Positions 23,581-35,099 of a stretch of DNA of 64,000 bases are shown in pieces (the stretch's first letter is position 1; the number at the start of each line of letters is the position of its first letter). This DNA comes from Pyrus communis. Taxonomy: Eukaryota > Streptophyta > Magnoliopsida > Rosales > Rosaceae. Made by a program: the position numbers and the translations under genes. A model generated the notes under the pieces. That model ran no database searches and was not told the DNA's origin. It saw nothing but the letters and a program-made list of their open reading frames with translations. Where the stretch lies: assembly GCF_963583255.1 (NCBI RefSeq), contig NC_084816.1, forward strand, positions 21,397,344 through 21,461,343, given 5' to 3'.

Positions 23581-24721
23581 GTGGAAGCAATAGGCAACCT
23601 AAAGCTAAAGCTTTCAAGTGGTTTTATTTTAGAATTAAGTGATGTTCTCTACGTACCTTCTTTAAGAAGGAATTTAATTTCTGCTTCTCAACTTGTAAAA
23701 TCCAGATTTGCTTTTAGTGGCGACATTGAAAGTATAAGGATTTTTATGAAAAATAATCCAAGTGAAATACTTGGAATTTGTTTCTTAATGCATGATTTAT
23801 GGCATCTGCTTTGCTCAGTTTCAAATGATAAGGATTGCCTAAATGTGATTTCAACATTGCCAACTAAAAGATTGATTTTGAACGAGAATTCTTCCATGCT
23901 TTGGCACCATAGGCTAGGTCACATTTCTAGGGCAAGAATGGAATGGTTAATAAAAGAAGGGATTTTACCAAACTTGGATTTCGGTGACCTAGTCAATTGT
24001 ATTAATTGCTTTAAGGAAAAATTAACCAATACAAAGAAGAATAATTCGACAAGGAGTCTGAAACCTTTGGAATTCATCCATTCGGATGTCTGTGGACCTT
24101 TTTCCACAAGGACTCTTTGTGATAATGTTTATTTTGTAACCTTTACTGATGATTTTTCACGGTATACTTATCTTTATTTAATCTCCGAAAAATCTTCCGT
24201 TCTAAATTGTTTTAAAATCTTTAAAACTGAAATTGAGAATCAATTGGATTTGTCCATTAAATTGTGAAGGTCTGATAGAGGAGGAGAATATTATGGTAGG
24301 TATACTCAGGTCAGGCTAAGGGACCCTTGGCGTTATGTTCCAAAATGGAATATAGGCACAGTACACGAATCCTGGAACACCACACCAAAATGGTGTTGCA
24401 GAAAGAAGGAACATGACTCTTATGGAAATGGTCAGGAGCATGATGAGTCACTCAAACCTTCCATATTCCTATGGGGGTGAAGCTTTAAAAATGGGGAACC
24501 ATGTTTTGAATAGAGTTCCATCGAAGGTAGTAACTAAGACTCCGTGTAAGCTTTGGACGGAACCTAAATCAAGTCTTAATTATCGGCATGTATGGGGAAG
24601 TCCTGCAGAGGCTAGGATGTTCAATCTAAGTGAGAAGAAGCTGGATCCTACAGTCTCGTGTAACTTTGTGGGTTTTCCTGACAAATCCAAGGGGTATAGA
24701 TTCCATTCGCCAACCTGTTGA
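23581..24721 (+). pseudogene. Copia integrase remnant
   Basis: Contains the pre-integrase stretch LSDVLYVPSLRRNLISASQL, the zinc finger WHHRLGH…CINCFKEK, the first catalytic aspartate in FIHSDVCGPF, and FTDDFSRYTYLYL. A stop after LDLSIKL (24267) is followed by the second aspartate in SDRGGEYYGRY (24270-24302). The frame then shifts before the glutamate region AERRNMTLMEMVRSMM (24400-24440). The C-terminal GKGYRF-like segment ends at 24721. The protease motif is degraded. Confidence 0.85.
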
Positions 24722-25184
24722 ATATAATTTATGAAGCAGGATGCGCCAAGTTCATTGAAGATGGAGAAGAAGCAGTAGACCTTGTTGATAAAAACGAGGG
24801 ATCACGGTTTGAAGAAACTGGTATTGTGCAGCCAGAGAAAGAAAATGATATATTACTTGACAATGAAGGCAACGGAACAAATACCATGCATCATAGCCAT
24901 GAAACCTTATTTAATGCCTTACCACTCATCGAGTTGCGAGCCCACAATTTTGATCATGATCCTGAAAGGATTGAGCCAAATGTAGTGATGGAATCTTCAA
25001 CTAACGTAGCAAGCTCTTCAACCAATGTTGTGGGGTCATCATCGATGAATGCAACCCAACAAACTGACCCAATCACCACTATCAGGAGGAGATTGCAGCC
25101 ACCAAGAAGCAGAAAATCTGCAATTCCTGATGATTATTTAGGGTATCTCCAAGAGTTTGATGTTGCTGAGGAAGTAATAGAGGA

Positions 25185-25978
25185 ACCAATGACTTTCGAG
25201 CAAGCTATAAACTTTGAGCAGGCAATGTTGTGGAAAGATGCAGTATATGAAATGAAGTCCATGGAAGCAAATAAGGTATGTAGTGTTGTTCAAGCACCAG
25301 AAAACGTTAAACTAATTAAGTGCAAATGGATTTTTAAAATGAAGAAAGACTCAACTAGTAAAATCGCTTGGCCACAAGGCCAAACTTGTGGCCAACGACT
25401 ACACTCAAATGGAAGGGGTTGACTACTCTGAAACTTTTTCCCTAGTGTCAACTAAAAACAATCTTCGAATCATGCTGGCATTGGTTGCACACTACAATCT
25501 CAAACTTCACCAAATGGACGTGAAGACGACTTTTCTCAATGGTGATTTGAATGAAGAAATTTTCATGGAACAACCACTTGGTTTCATAAAAGAAGGAGAA
25601 GAAAGAATGGTTTGTAGATTGAACAAATCAATCTATGGACTTAAATAGGCATCGAGGCAATGGTTCTTAAAGTTCGATGAAAAAGTGACAGCTCTCGGAT
25701 TCAATGAGAACAAAATCGATGACTGTATATACTTGAAGGTATGTGGCTCGAAATTCATAGTTTTGATTCTATATGTGGATGACATCCTTCTAGCTAGCAA
25801 TTGTTTGAATTTGCTGGTTGAAACTAAGGCTTTACTGTCCAAGAATTTTGAAATGAAGGACAAAGGAAATGCCTCTTTTGTTTTGGGAAATGCCTCTTTG
25901 GTTTTGCTTAACACTTTTCAAAGAATTTGCTGGTTAAAACTAAGGCTCTACTGTCCAAGAAACGAACTGGAAAAATAA
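25185..25978 (+). pseudogene. Copia reverse transcriptase remnant
   Basis: TFEQAINFEQAMLWKDAVYE and IKCKWIFKMKKD are the copia RT N-terminal signatures. A frameshift at about 25385 leads to YTQMEGVDYSETFSLVSTKN, LHQMDVKTTFLNGDLNEEIF, CRLNKSIYGLK and, after a TAG at 25646, ASRQWFLKFDE. ILYVDDILLASN holds the YVDD catalytic box at about 25771. Downstream, a duplicated KTKALLSK segment (25829 and 25936) shows an internal duplication. Confidence 0.87.
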
Positions 25979-26038
25979 AGCATGACGAACAAGACCTATG
26001 CATTTTTACTTGGGAGCTTGATGTATATGCTCAAGTTT

Positions 26039-26660
26039 GCACAAGACCTGATATTGCTTATGCCATAAGTGTTTTAGGCAGATATCAATCGAATTCGAGA
26101 GAACAACATTGGGTAGCTGCTAAAAAGGCATTAAGGTATTTGCAAGGGACGATCGTATATGCTGGTTTACAAAAGGTTGCAAAACTTGGAGCTTGTGGGA
26201 TATGCAGATTCTGACTTTGCTGGCAGCATTGACAATAGAAAATCAACGAGTGGAAATGTATTTCTTCTTACAGGAATTACAGTGTCGTGGAAAAGTGTTA
26301 ACCAAAAGGCACTCGCAACCTCAACAATGGAGGCTGAATTCATAGCCTTGTTTGAAGCCACGAAGAAAGGGATGTGGTTGAAAAATCTCATCACATTCAT
26401 GAGATTGGTTGACACCATTTCGAGGCCATTAAACATAATCTGTGACAACAAAGCAAATGTGTTCTTTTCGAAGAACAACAAGAAATCAGAAGCAACTCGT
26501 TCAATGGATGTCAAGTATCTATCAGTGAAAGACCATGTGAAGAAATGAGAGATTTGTGTTGAGCACATAGACACAAAGTTGATGATAGCCGACCCATTAA
26601 CAAAGCCACTAGATGTGGGGGTGTTTAAAGATCATGTTGCAAACATGGGGCTGCACGAAA
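26039..26660 (+). pseudogene. Copia RNase H remnant
   Basis: CTRPDIAYAISVLGRYQSNS, then (frame shifted by about 26185) GYADSDFAGSIDNRKSTSGN, LATSTMEAEFIAL, IICDNKANVFFSKN and, after a stop at 26548, VEHIDTKLMIADPLTKPLDV. These are the conserved copia RNase H blocks with D, E and D positions kept. The polypurine tract and 3' LTR follow. Confidence 0.87.
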
Positions 26661-28869
26661 ACATTGAATCTACAGAAGTGTGGGAGTTAATAAGGCTTTC
26701 ATGTACAAGTTAATTTTCATTTGTTCATTTCAAGTTTATGGCTGACAATGTGTTTTCATTTTGAAGAATGATTAATATCAGATAAATGCATAATCATTAT
26801 TCCAAAGAATGTGTTATCCGAGTGTTTATCATGCAGGAAACTTGAACTGGAAAAGTCTAGTGATTGAAGACAGTGGCTCAGAAGTCAATCAATGAGGTAA
26901 ACTACACAAAATGTGGGAGAAATAAAGAAATGCCAGTTATTTATTGTCATTAGAAATGTGTATAAATGGATGAATACACTTGCATTATACGACATGAATT
27001 TAAGGATTGTGATCTCAGGGTGAATACAGTACTAGTACATATATTATACTAGTACATATATTATTTTCTGAGGTTCAATCCCCAAATGATTGCTGGTAAA
27101 TGTGAATGCGACATTAATTGCGTAAAACTCAACACGTGATCACATAAGGATGAGTTTATATTAGGACATGGAACCTTAAAACCACAACTAGTTAGCATCC
27201 ATGTGGGAGAATGTAAGAATCCTACATGGACTTAACAAGTTGTGTTAAGGGAGAGGTTATGTGTTGATAATATAATTCTTGTCCATGTGGGAGAATGTAA
27301 GAATCCTACGTGGACTTAACAAGTTGTGATAAAGGAGAGGTTATGTGTTGATAATATAATTCTTAAGAGTTTTAATATGTGGAAAAGTTAATGTCCTATT
27401 ATTGTGGAAACACATTCTAAATATTGGGAAATAACTTCTTTGTTCAATTGATATTCCATCACTCCACGTCTATTGGGATTTGGGGCAACGGGTTAATAAC
27501 CACACTTCCATGATAGATGGAAGTTGGCTGCCATGCCTCTATAAATGCAGAAATTCCATGCTCACAAAAACACGTTCTGAGATTAGGGCTCTATCACCAT
27601 AAGAACATAAAGGCTTTCAGTGAGCAGAAGAGTTTTCTGAAGCAATCATTAACAATGTCTTCCTCAGGTAAACATGCGTTGATCTTTTCTCTCTTATGTG
27701 ACTAGTGTTATCAGTTAACTGTGTGAATTATCCAACAGGGTTATCATCGTTGACTGAAATTGCAGTATTGTTCAGGCCAGTAGATGACAGTGAACATAAA
27801 TTAAAAGTAGAGGACAAGTGCGATTACTCGAGCAATTTTCTAATACAATACTTACAATATGAGCAGTTAATGTAGATCCTAGAAGCCAGCGTGATACAAG
27901 TGATTAAACAGTTGAAGATGGATGAAGCTGCTGCCCAGTTAACAGATGATATCAGGCGGGCAGATGCACTACTTGCTTTGCAATCGAAGCTCAAGAAGAA
28001 TCCGCCGCTTCAAGCTGTTGCTAAATCTTATGAAGCGCCCGTTTATGTGACTAAGGTAATCAAAATTATACTTTCTTTGTTTTACCAAAAACTTTTCATT
28101 GATATGGTTCTACCATTGATTTCTCCACCTTCTTCCAGTCAAACTCGTTGATGGAAATTAGAAAGGCAGTTCGGGCATTAATAAGTGATCATAAAGATGG
28201 GCTAAGGGATTATGGATCTGTAGAGAATTTGAAGTCATCTGAGAAGATTGATGCTTTAGAGTGATTTTGATTAATCAGTAGTAATCTCTGTGGAACATTA
28301 AGTCTAATCAAAGTCTAGTTCAATAATTTTGCATGCAATACTGTTCGATAAAATTGTTATCCATCTTACAGGAGGCAAGAATAGCCATTGAGCAGGTTGT
28401 AATTCCAAAAGGGGAACCAGTGGAACTTTTCCGAGGCCATCCCACATTATGTCTCCTCAGATGGATCTTATTCGCAAGTACCAACTAGAAGCAGAAAGAA
28501 TTAGTAAAGAACCGGATGTGTCTCCGTATCCTTCCATTTCATACTACAGTGAGTCAGTGGCAGAAGAGAATCATGCTAGGCTTGCTAGCGAAAGAATCGA
28601 TGCCAATGATGTACTTGATGACTTTCTTGGTACCAACGGAAGCACGAATGGTTCACTCTCCATTGTGGACAGATTACCACTACTTCCTGAATAGGATGTT
28701 GTCAGAGTATAGCTAGTCTTTTGTTGCTAAACCTCACGACGCTAACTGCGAGGGGCGAGGGTCTGCAAATCTGTAACATTACATTGTGTTACCTTGTTCA
28801 TAAGAGAGAAACGTGAAGATAAGTTTGATAACAATTGATCTGGTATGTATGATTCCATTAAGCACTCTT

Positions 28870-29118
28870 AAACACAGAACTTAATTTCTTCTTATTAATC
28901 CCGAACCATAAAAAATCCCGATCCCAAACCAAAAAAATCCCGAACCGAAAATTCCAAAAATTTTGGTACCAATCCCAAACTGATCCCGAACCATTCGGTA
29001 CGGGAATCAGTCTCATATTTTTCTTTGTTCGGGAATCCCAAACCGATATATATATACATATATATTATTTAATTAACCATTCCTCTGCCCAATAACCTTT
29101 GGAAATCCAAACCGATAT

Positions 29119-29157
<39 letters not shown>

Positions 29158-29915
29158 TTAATCAACCATTCCTCTGCCCGATAACTTTGATCAACCATTC
29201 CTTTGCCGAATAATCTTTCTTCACTGCCTTTTCCTTTTTTTATTCTTTCTTTATCTCATGACTCATTGTCTGCCATCTTCACTAACCTTTGTTCTTTATT
29301 TTATTTCTTGATAACTCGCACTCTCATCCCACAGACAGGCACACTCTCTCTCTCTCCCTCCACCGAGTCCCTCAAATGCAGAAGCAAGCTCAAGGCCTCC
29401 AAATACTTTCTCAATCTTTAAAAGCAGCCACACCCGCAGCTTGCTTTTCCCAAAACACCATACTCATTGTAGCATTCGTCTGAGTAACCCAATCGTTCTT
29501 CCAAGACATCAGATCCATCGCTCAAGCCTGCAAAGTAGAGTAGCCCTCTAATGGCGATTTTGTTTGGCAAGACATGGAAAAGCTCACACATCGATAATGG
29601 TCGATACCTGATTCTGTTCGATGCACTTCGCAAAGCCCTCCGTCTTCCGAAGGCAGCAAAGATAAGCCTAGGAATGAGAGGGATGGAGATGGGGGTGGGA
29701 AGGTCGACGAATCTAAGATGAGGGTGTGGTCGTGTGGGCTGGCAGGGAAGGTGGGAGGTCGATGAATCCCGAACCATACCGAAAGATTTCGGGAATACCT
29801 TCATTTCAGTTCAGTTTTGATTTTGAAAACTCTGTCTTGAAAAAAAATGGGTTTGGGATTTGGGATCCCATTTTCGATTTAGAATCCCATACCAAATCTG
29901 CCTTATTTTAGATTG
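28870..29915. mobile_element. Foldback repeat with CCCGAACC motifs, possible hAT derivative
   Basis: The left part (28896-29050) is rich in AATCCCGAACC and CGGTACGGGAAT; the right part (29765-29910) has the inverse-like GGGATTTGGGATCCC and TTTCGGGAAT. Inside are (TA)n tracts (29047-29065, 29120-29155), a duplicated ATTATTTAAT(T/C)AACCATTCCTCTGCCC block, and 29340-29700 with mixed coding-like composition that may be captured DNA but has no domain I recognise. Confidence 0.45.
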
Positions 29916-30327
29916 TATAAAGTGATTGTTACTGATACTTTAAAATAGTCATTTTCAGTCCACTTGTGGGCGGTTTTGAAAAAGCAGCCGTCCAGTCCAC
30001 GTATATTCAGCTCACCAACCATGTCATGTTCAACAACCCAGTTATTTACAAATATCAAGCCAAAAATAATGAAAAGGGTTTCTACTTTCTATCTTATTAT
30101 TTGACCTCCAAACATCTTTTTTAGAAACTCTGCCAATAAATATAAAGACGTTCTAGTATGCATTGGTCCATACATTCTTTTATCACACAAAATATTAATA
30201 TTTTAAGCTAGATTAAGGCAAAGATGTGTTGAAACTCAGCATGCAGTAAGTTAAAGTGGAAGGTCCTATCTACAGGAGAAATCCATCACTTGCTGCAGTG
30301 GTGCATACGTTCAAATTAGATAAAATC

Positions 30328-31517
30328 TAGGGAAAATTTGACATGAGTCCAATTTTGTGAGCCTTTATGAGGTATAGTCCAATTTTGCTTGATTATTGAC
30401 TTAGGTCCAATGGCTCATTGTACACATCAACTTATTTTTATTCTCTTGCCAAATTTATCCCTAAATTGACTAATTAAGTAATTAATATATTATTAATTTT
30501 TTTATATTTATGATGATTTTTAATCCTTATTCATAGGATTATCTTATGCTTAATGATCGGATTAAGTATAGGAATTTAATTCTCTTTGAAACGTTTCCTA
30601 TTCTTCCTTCTCTTTCTCCCTCACGATGTCTCCTTCTCATCCCTCACGATATCTTCTTTTTTTCCCTCCTCCCTGCTCCCAAGCGTAGATGATCAAAGAT
30701 GTCCAACCTCAAATTTCTACTGTTGGTTTGATTTATAGAATTTAGCCAATCTTGTATGCTTTAATTCTTTTTTTTTTTTTTCATGTTTCTCTGTTCTTTT
30801 TTTTTTTTCCTATTCTAAACCTCTTCGTGTTTTACTCCCTCAGCATCATCTTTTTATTCATCATTTTCTATGGATCTTCTTGGTATATATATCACATCTT
30901 TTTTCTTATCTACCTCTGTGTGTTTTATACTACCTGTGTCATGGATAAATTGTATTATCTACCTATCACACATTATTGATAATTTGTCTCAAGTTAATTG
31001 TGTTTATCTACCTGTATCATAGGTTATCTTGTTCTATCTACCTTATACCATGGATTAATAATGCACACACATTAGTTCTTGATATTCTAATTCAAATTAA
31101 AAGTATATATCTACCTATACCATAGGTTTTTGTTCATTGCTTATATTACAAGTTTTTGTTCATAGTCTACCTATATCACAGGTTTTTGTTCATAGGTTTT
31201 TTCATATGTTTTATATATATCATTCATTTCAACTTAAGTCGTGGGTTTATAGTCATACACATGAACTTACTTTTAAATTTTTTTCCTTAAATTGTGGCTA
31301 GACTGAGGAATTCGAAGATTCAAATTTTGAAATTCAAATTTGAGTAAATAATGCATAAATTAGGAAATTTAAATATATATTTATTTTTACTATAAAGGGC
31401 AAAACGGGAATAAGATGAGATCAATTAGACCTAAACTAGGAAGAATATCTAACTGGACTCAATCCAAAAGTAGCTGATTTTTTGGACCTGAATCTAAATG
31501 CCCCTAAAATCTAACGG
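30328..31517. mobile_element. Possible 1.2-kb non-autonomous DNA element
   Basis: The ends are inverted: AAAATCTAGGGAAAATTTG…GAGTCCAATTTTG on the left; in reverse complement AGATTTTAGGGGCATTTAG…CAGGTCCAAAAAA on the right, with further arm similarity (TAGGTCCAAT / TAGGTCTAAT). The interior has poly-T tracts and short repeats of CATAGGTTTTTGTTCAT. No coding capacity and no confirmed target duplication. Confidence 0.4.
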
Positions 31518-31673
31518 ATGTAATGGTAGCATATAATATAATTGAAGAGGTTCAGTTAGTGATAAGTGATAAGATATATAAATAAATAAAAACATAACTA
31601 ATTAAATACTTTAATAATTTATTACCAATATATTTTGAAATGACTTAGTCTCGCAGTTTTGTCTCACAGTTTT

Positions 31674-31843
31674 GTTCACCACTCTCAAGTGATGGTAATA
31701 TTTACCATTCTATTTATCATCATTGAATGAGTTTAAATTTTGAGATTTATATTTATCCACTATACAGATTCTGAAATTTAAACTCATCTAATGGTAATAA
31801 ATAAGATAGTGAACATGAATATCACCATCAGAGTGATCAGCAA
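31674..31843. mobile_element. Foldback MITE, about 170 bp
   Basis: Arms TTCACCACTCTCAAGTGATGG…GAGTTTAAAT and, reversed, CTGATCACTCTGATGGTGA…GAGTTTAAAT, pairing over most of their length. Confidence 0.72.
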
Positions 31844-31999
31844 AAATATTTCTAATTAATTAGGTAACATTGCGTCTATTTGTACAAAATTTATTGGTTC
31901 ACCGATCTTCTACAAAACCCTAAACACCACATATGTGAGTGATACACACTTTAATTAAAAGGTTCTCATCAATATAATAAATAGATATATAAGAAAGAG

Positions 32000-32212
32000 G
32001 ATGCTCTCTGGATCCACTTTGTGGGGATCTTAGGGATCCTCACATCCTAACCGTTTATTGTAAATCGTACGGTCAGTTTTCGTCAGATACTATTTGTGTT
32101 TAATTTTATATAAAAAAAAAAGTCAAATAATTTCTGACTGCACGATACATGATGAATGGCTAAGATATGGGATCCCTAGGATCCCCAAAAAGTGGATCCG
32201 AATGGAATCTAA
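32000..32212. mobile_element. GGATCC-rich foldback MITE, copy 1 of 3
   Basis: Inverted arms CTGGATCCACTTTGTGGGGAT…GGATCCTCACATCCTAACCG and CGGATCCACTTTTTGGGGAT…GGATCCCATATCTTAGCC. Related copies lie at 39655-39885 and 62692-62872, sharing the CGTTTATTGTA…CGT(A/G)CGGTCA core and an interior A/T tract. Confidence 0.75.
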
Positions 32213-32619
32213 TTCCGATATACAAGGCTTTTTCAAGCGCTTTTACACTGTTTTTCATTTAGCTTGCTTATAATCTTTCGCACATAATAACCATCCTTAA
32301 ATACGAGATTGAACAAATAGTTAACAATGCGATACCTTATTATATGAGAAGTGATTTTCATAGGCCTTTTTTTTTTTTTTTTTCCCTCTTGCCGGGCACA
32401 CTTTTATTTATTTTTATCCTTAAGACTGAATAAATCAAAATCAATTGACATAAGTAAATAGAGACGTGCAAAAAGAGAAAGCATCATTTAAATTTGCAAT
32501 TGACATCCTTTTCCTAATCCTTAAAAACCAACTTTCAAGTGTCAAACAGTCCCTATCATGATTAATGAAGCATATCGGATTAGCAATTTTGTCAAATACT
32601 TATATTATCGAATTAATGT

Positions 32620-33480
32620 TTAGGGTAAATTACAAAAAAACTACCTTAACTATCAGTCGCATAACAATCTCATACCTCATGTTTTGAACATTGCAATGTC
32701 ATACCTCATTGTATGAATTTGTTCCAATATCAAACCTTTGTTAACATTTCGATTAATTTTTCTGTTAAATGCTGAAGTGGCATAAGAACAACCTACTTTT
32801 TTTCTAATTAGAATAAAAAATTAATTAATTAATAAAAAACTAGTTGTTATTTATTTAACATTTAATATTTAATTATAAAAAAAAAATTGTGGGCCTCATC
32901 ACAATCTCTCTCTTTCTCCCTCAAACTCTCCCTTCTCTCCCAACACTCACCATCTTTTCTTCTCTGTGTTCACAGAGAAGCCGAGCCCCAGAGAACGGCC
33001 ATCACTAGACCACTATCACAATAGTGTCACTCTCTCTTATTTTCTCCCTCAACGCTCAACTCCCCAATTTCTCTAACCTTTCATCTTCTCTGTACAACAA
33101 CATAGATGGACTCCACCACCACCTCGCGGTTTTCCGATGAAAATCCGTCAATTCCTCGTCAGATTGGACGAGACTTGGACCATGGATCACTTCCCCTTCA
33201 TCCTAAGGTTCGGATTCGAGCATGGGAGACTCGAATCTGCCTCAATTTCACGAGAAACCAAAAACCCAGTTTCGGGCTAACAACCCCAGGCCATTCTCAG
33301 GCCAGTATTTGGCCACAACTTGGCGTAAAAGGGAATATATCGCCTCCTTAAATGCCAATGAACGCATCATCCGACACGTTGAGGTTAAAATGGAGTTGAA
33401 CCATATTATTCTGGCAAGTCCATTATAAGGCTTAGCCTATTCCCACATCCCCTTAGTGTAAATACTGTCGTTTGTTAAAA
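32620..33480. other. Repeat-like spacer without a recognisable gene
   Basis: Starts with TTAGGGTAAATTACAAAAA and ATACCTCATGTTTTGAACA / ATACCTCATTGTATGAATT direct repeats, a pattern common in plant intergenic repeats. An 81-codon open frame at 33106-33351 has no domain I recognise. I do not call a gene. Confidence 0.4.
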
Positions 33481-33491
33481 AGAAAAGGTTA

Positions 33492-33842
33492 AGGAGGAGT
33501 TCTTTTTTAAAATATTTTGTGGCCTATTTACAAAATTTTGTGCTTATGATCAGAATTGTTCATATTATAAGTCATTCTGTAAAGATTATCTCTGTAAAAA
33601 ATAAAATAAAACTAGGATCGTTTAGTCAAGCAATTAAAGCAAATAGATAGATGGTTCGTAATGCTTTTATCAATTATGTTCATTTGTTTTATACAGTTTG
33701 ATGATTAAATGATCTCATATTTTATTGACTTTTTGCAGAAATGATCTTTACATAGTAATTTATAATATGAACAATTTTGATTATAAGCATAAAGTTTTGT
33801 GAATCAGCCACTTAGTGAATTGAGGAAGAACTCTTTCTCAAC
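33492..33842. mobile_element. Foldback MITE, about 350 bp with 100-bp arms
   Basis: The left arm (GAGGAGTTCTTTTTTAAAATA…TTCATATTATAAGTCAT…GTAAAGAT) pairs with the right arm in reverse complement (GAAAGAGTTCTTCCTCAATT…TTCATATTATAAATTAC…GTAAAGAT). The loop holds about 150 bp of unique A/T-rich DNA. Confidence 0.78.
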
Positions 33843-34276
33843 TATCAAGGAGACAAGTTAATTCCTTATTTTGTAACATACGTTGTGCCAAAAAAAAGTC
33901 CATGAGAACATCACACCGTCTTACGTACGGAAGGTTGAAAACCAAGAAGCGTATATATCCCGGCATGCATGCTTGCAATATCCATATTAATGTAGGACTT
34001 TAATTTTCACAAAATAAAGGTATATCTTATTTTTATTATCATCACTGGAAGGTTGCATCTAATTATTAATTGGGCAAATTTATTACAAGTTCGAAAGATA
34101 TAAATGTATATAGATTTGCACCAATTTAGTGAATCATAAAGACGATAAGAATCATTCACTCGACGCATTGCGTTGAACTCTCATACACAAAATGTAAAAC
34201 CGACACATGCGGATTTCGCGCTCGTTCTTATGAAAGTCCAAAGCAGCTCGAATGTTAATTTTCATTTCGGGATATA

Positions 34277-34504
34277 CTAATGATGTTGCGGATCAGGTCC
34301 TCCCGGACTCGGCCTTTTGGACTCGAAAGGTTTTCCGACTTGTGTTTCACTGCTAGCCTTCAGCACTTGTTTGGCACTCTCCATCATAGCTCGTTTGTTA
34401 CTTCTGTCTGAAAATGGCACTGGAGAACGAGCTTGATCAGAACCTGAAAAAGAAAGCAAAATGAGTAGAAGGTAGAACCAGAATTTGAGGCTACCCATCA
34501 TCAC
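34277..34504 (-). CDS. CLE: CLE signalling peptide precursor (CLE2-like)
   Basis: A 75-residue secreted pre-propeptide. It has an N-terminal hydrophobic signal sequence (residues about 5-24, LKFWFYLLLILLSFSGSDQA), a variable basic middle, and a C-terminal CLE motif RPSPGGPDPQHH ending exactly at the stop codon. The 12-residue motif differs from Arabidopsis CLE2 (RLSPGGPDPQHH) at position 2 only. Such peptides are cut out, proline-hydroxylated and perceived by CLAVATA1/BAM-type receptor kinases; the CLE1-7 group is known for root and systemic nutrient responses, an inference here. Single exon, as usual. Three consecutive ATG triplets begin the frame; the first is chosen. A TATA box lies about 65 bp upstream. 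A second CLE gene is at 48236, divergently oriented. Confidence 0.92.
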   Translation of the reverse strand: MMMGSLKFWFYLLLILLSFSGSDQARSPVPFSDRSNKRAMMESAKQVLKASSETQVGKPFESKRPSPGGPDPQHH

Positions 34505-34566
34505 GTTGGGGTCTGCGTCTCACAGCTTGTAGGTGTTTTACTCCACGTTAGATTAGGGTATGGTGG

Positions 34567-34577
34567 CGTATATATAG
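34567..34577 (-). promoter_or_regulatory. TATA box of the CLE gene at 34277-34504
   Basis: Minus strand reads TTCTATATATACGCC, about 65 bp upstream of the start codon, a normal core-promoter distance for a short 5' leader. Confidence 0.6.
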
Positions 34578-34849
34578 AATCCTATGTTTCCAATGTGCTA
34601 AAATGTGTGGACCAAAAAAAGAATGCGATCAATATGTCGACCAAACAAAATGTGCTTAAATGGATTACTTTACGTAATTAATAAAGCATGCTTGGGTTCT
34701 CTGTCTCATATGCCAGTTCATGAATATTCCATTCCTCTACAGATAAGATTTTACTTAAAATAGAAAGTAATGATGGGATATATACGACTTGCGAAAAGGA
34801 CTTTGAAATTTCACATTCATTTACAGTTCAAATTCCCTGTTCTTTTATT

Positions 34850-35095
34850 TTTGATGAAAAGGAGCATTGCATTTCATAATTGCAAAAAGGGAAATAGATG
34901 ACAGGAGAACAAAAGAGTCGGTCTAATCACAATGAATGATCATCCTCTAGTACATCCGCGATAAAGCCAAGAGGGGTATCTAACCTAACAGCACTAAATG
35001 AATAGCGGAGTAGGCGACGGGCTACTCCATTGGCTTGACGATGGATGTGACTATAAGAAGCCTCAATGATCCTGATTAATTAGGAGCAAAGCTTT
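34850..35095 (-). mobile_element. L1-type LINE 3' scrap (RNase H C-terminus)
   Basis: Minus-strand frame: HIHRQANGVARRLLRYSFSA…FIADVLEDDHSL followed by TGA (about 34935-35055). RxANxVAHxLAR is the C-terminal block of the plant RNase H domain (RVT_3) at the end of L1-type ORF2. The downstream GAAATGCAATGCTCC 3' untranslated sequence is also typical. A stop lies just upstream (TAA near 35080). Confidence 0.65.
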
Positions 35096-35099
35096 AGAA

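Larger units (their letters stand above)
21857..27737 (+). mobile_element. Ty1/copia retrotransposon, complete but degenerate
   Basis: LTRs 21857-22248 and 27296-27737, flanked by GGGTT on both sides (21852-21856, 27738-27742). Primer-binding site TGGTATCAGAGTAAG (22251-22265) is complementary to initiator tRNA-Met. Gag, integrase, reverse transcriptase and RNase H are recognisable in copia order, all interrupted by stops and frameshifts. A purine-rich ATGTGGGAGAATG tract precedes the 3' LTR. The 3' LTR start with its polypurine tract is tandemly duplicated (27212 and 27296, 84 bp apart). The 3' LTR has about 50 bp absent from the 5' LTR. It is inserted in the same orientation as the broken SPD1-like gene. 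Confidence 0.93.
18555..28694 (+). pseudogene. ycf45/SPD1-like P-loop ATPase gene, broken by two transposons
   Basis: Exons that can be placed: 18555-18769 ([19 protein letters not shown]…; Walker [10 protein letters not shown]), 19193-19384 (VIVIDETGT Walker B-like, then ATAHG), 19678-19828 (SVTLGDEEANRR…ERKGPA), 19913-19964 joined to 21193-21313 (GRFPKFEV…LDEEDED), about 27876-28055 (ILEASVIQVIKQLKMDEAAA…), 28139-28262 and 28372-28694 (EARIAIEQV… to the stop). This is the plant nuclear homologue of chloroplast ycf45, including Arabidopsis SPD1 (seedling plastid development). The N-terminus and the exon after Walker A (DTSNEIGG region) are missing. There are one-base deletions near 19746 (ATTAGTTGTG) and near 28428 (CTTTTCCG), a LINE in an exon, and a copia element downstream. 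Not functional. An N-terminal plastid targeting sequence is not seen. Confidence 0.82.

Noticed and set aside
22895..23617. 240-codon open frame on the minus strand
   Set aside because: It lies antisense to the copia Gag and has no domain; a shadow of the coding strand.
27873..27875. In-frame TAG counted as a further nonsense mutation of the SPD1-like gene
   Set aside because: The TAG precedes ILEASVIQ and fits a splice acceptor (TTAATGTAG), so it is probably intronic.
34567..34640. Possible microRNA or tRNA gene upstream of the CLE gene
   Set aside because: No cloverleaf or stable hairpin could be drawn; only a TATA box is supported.
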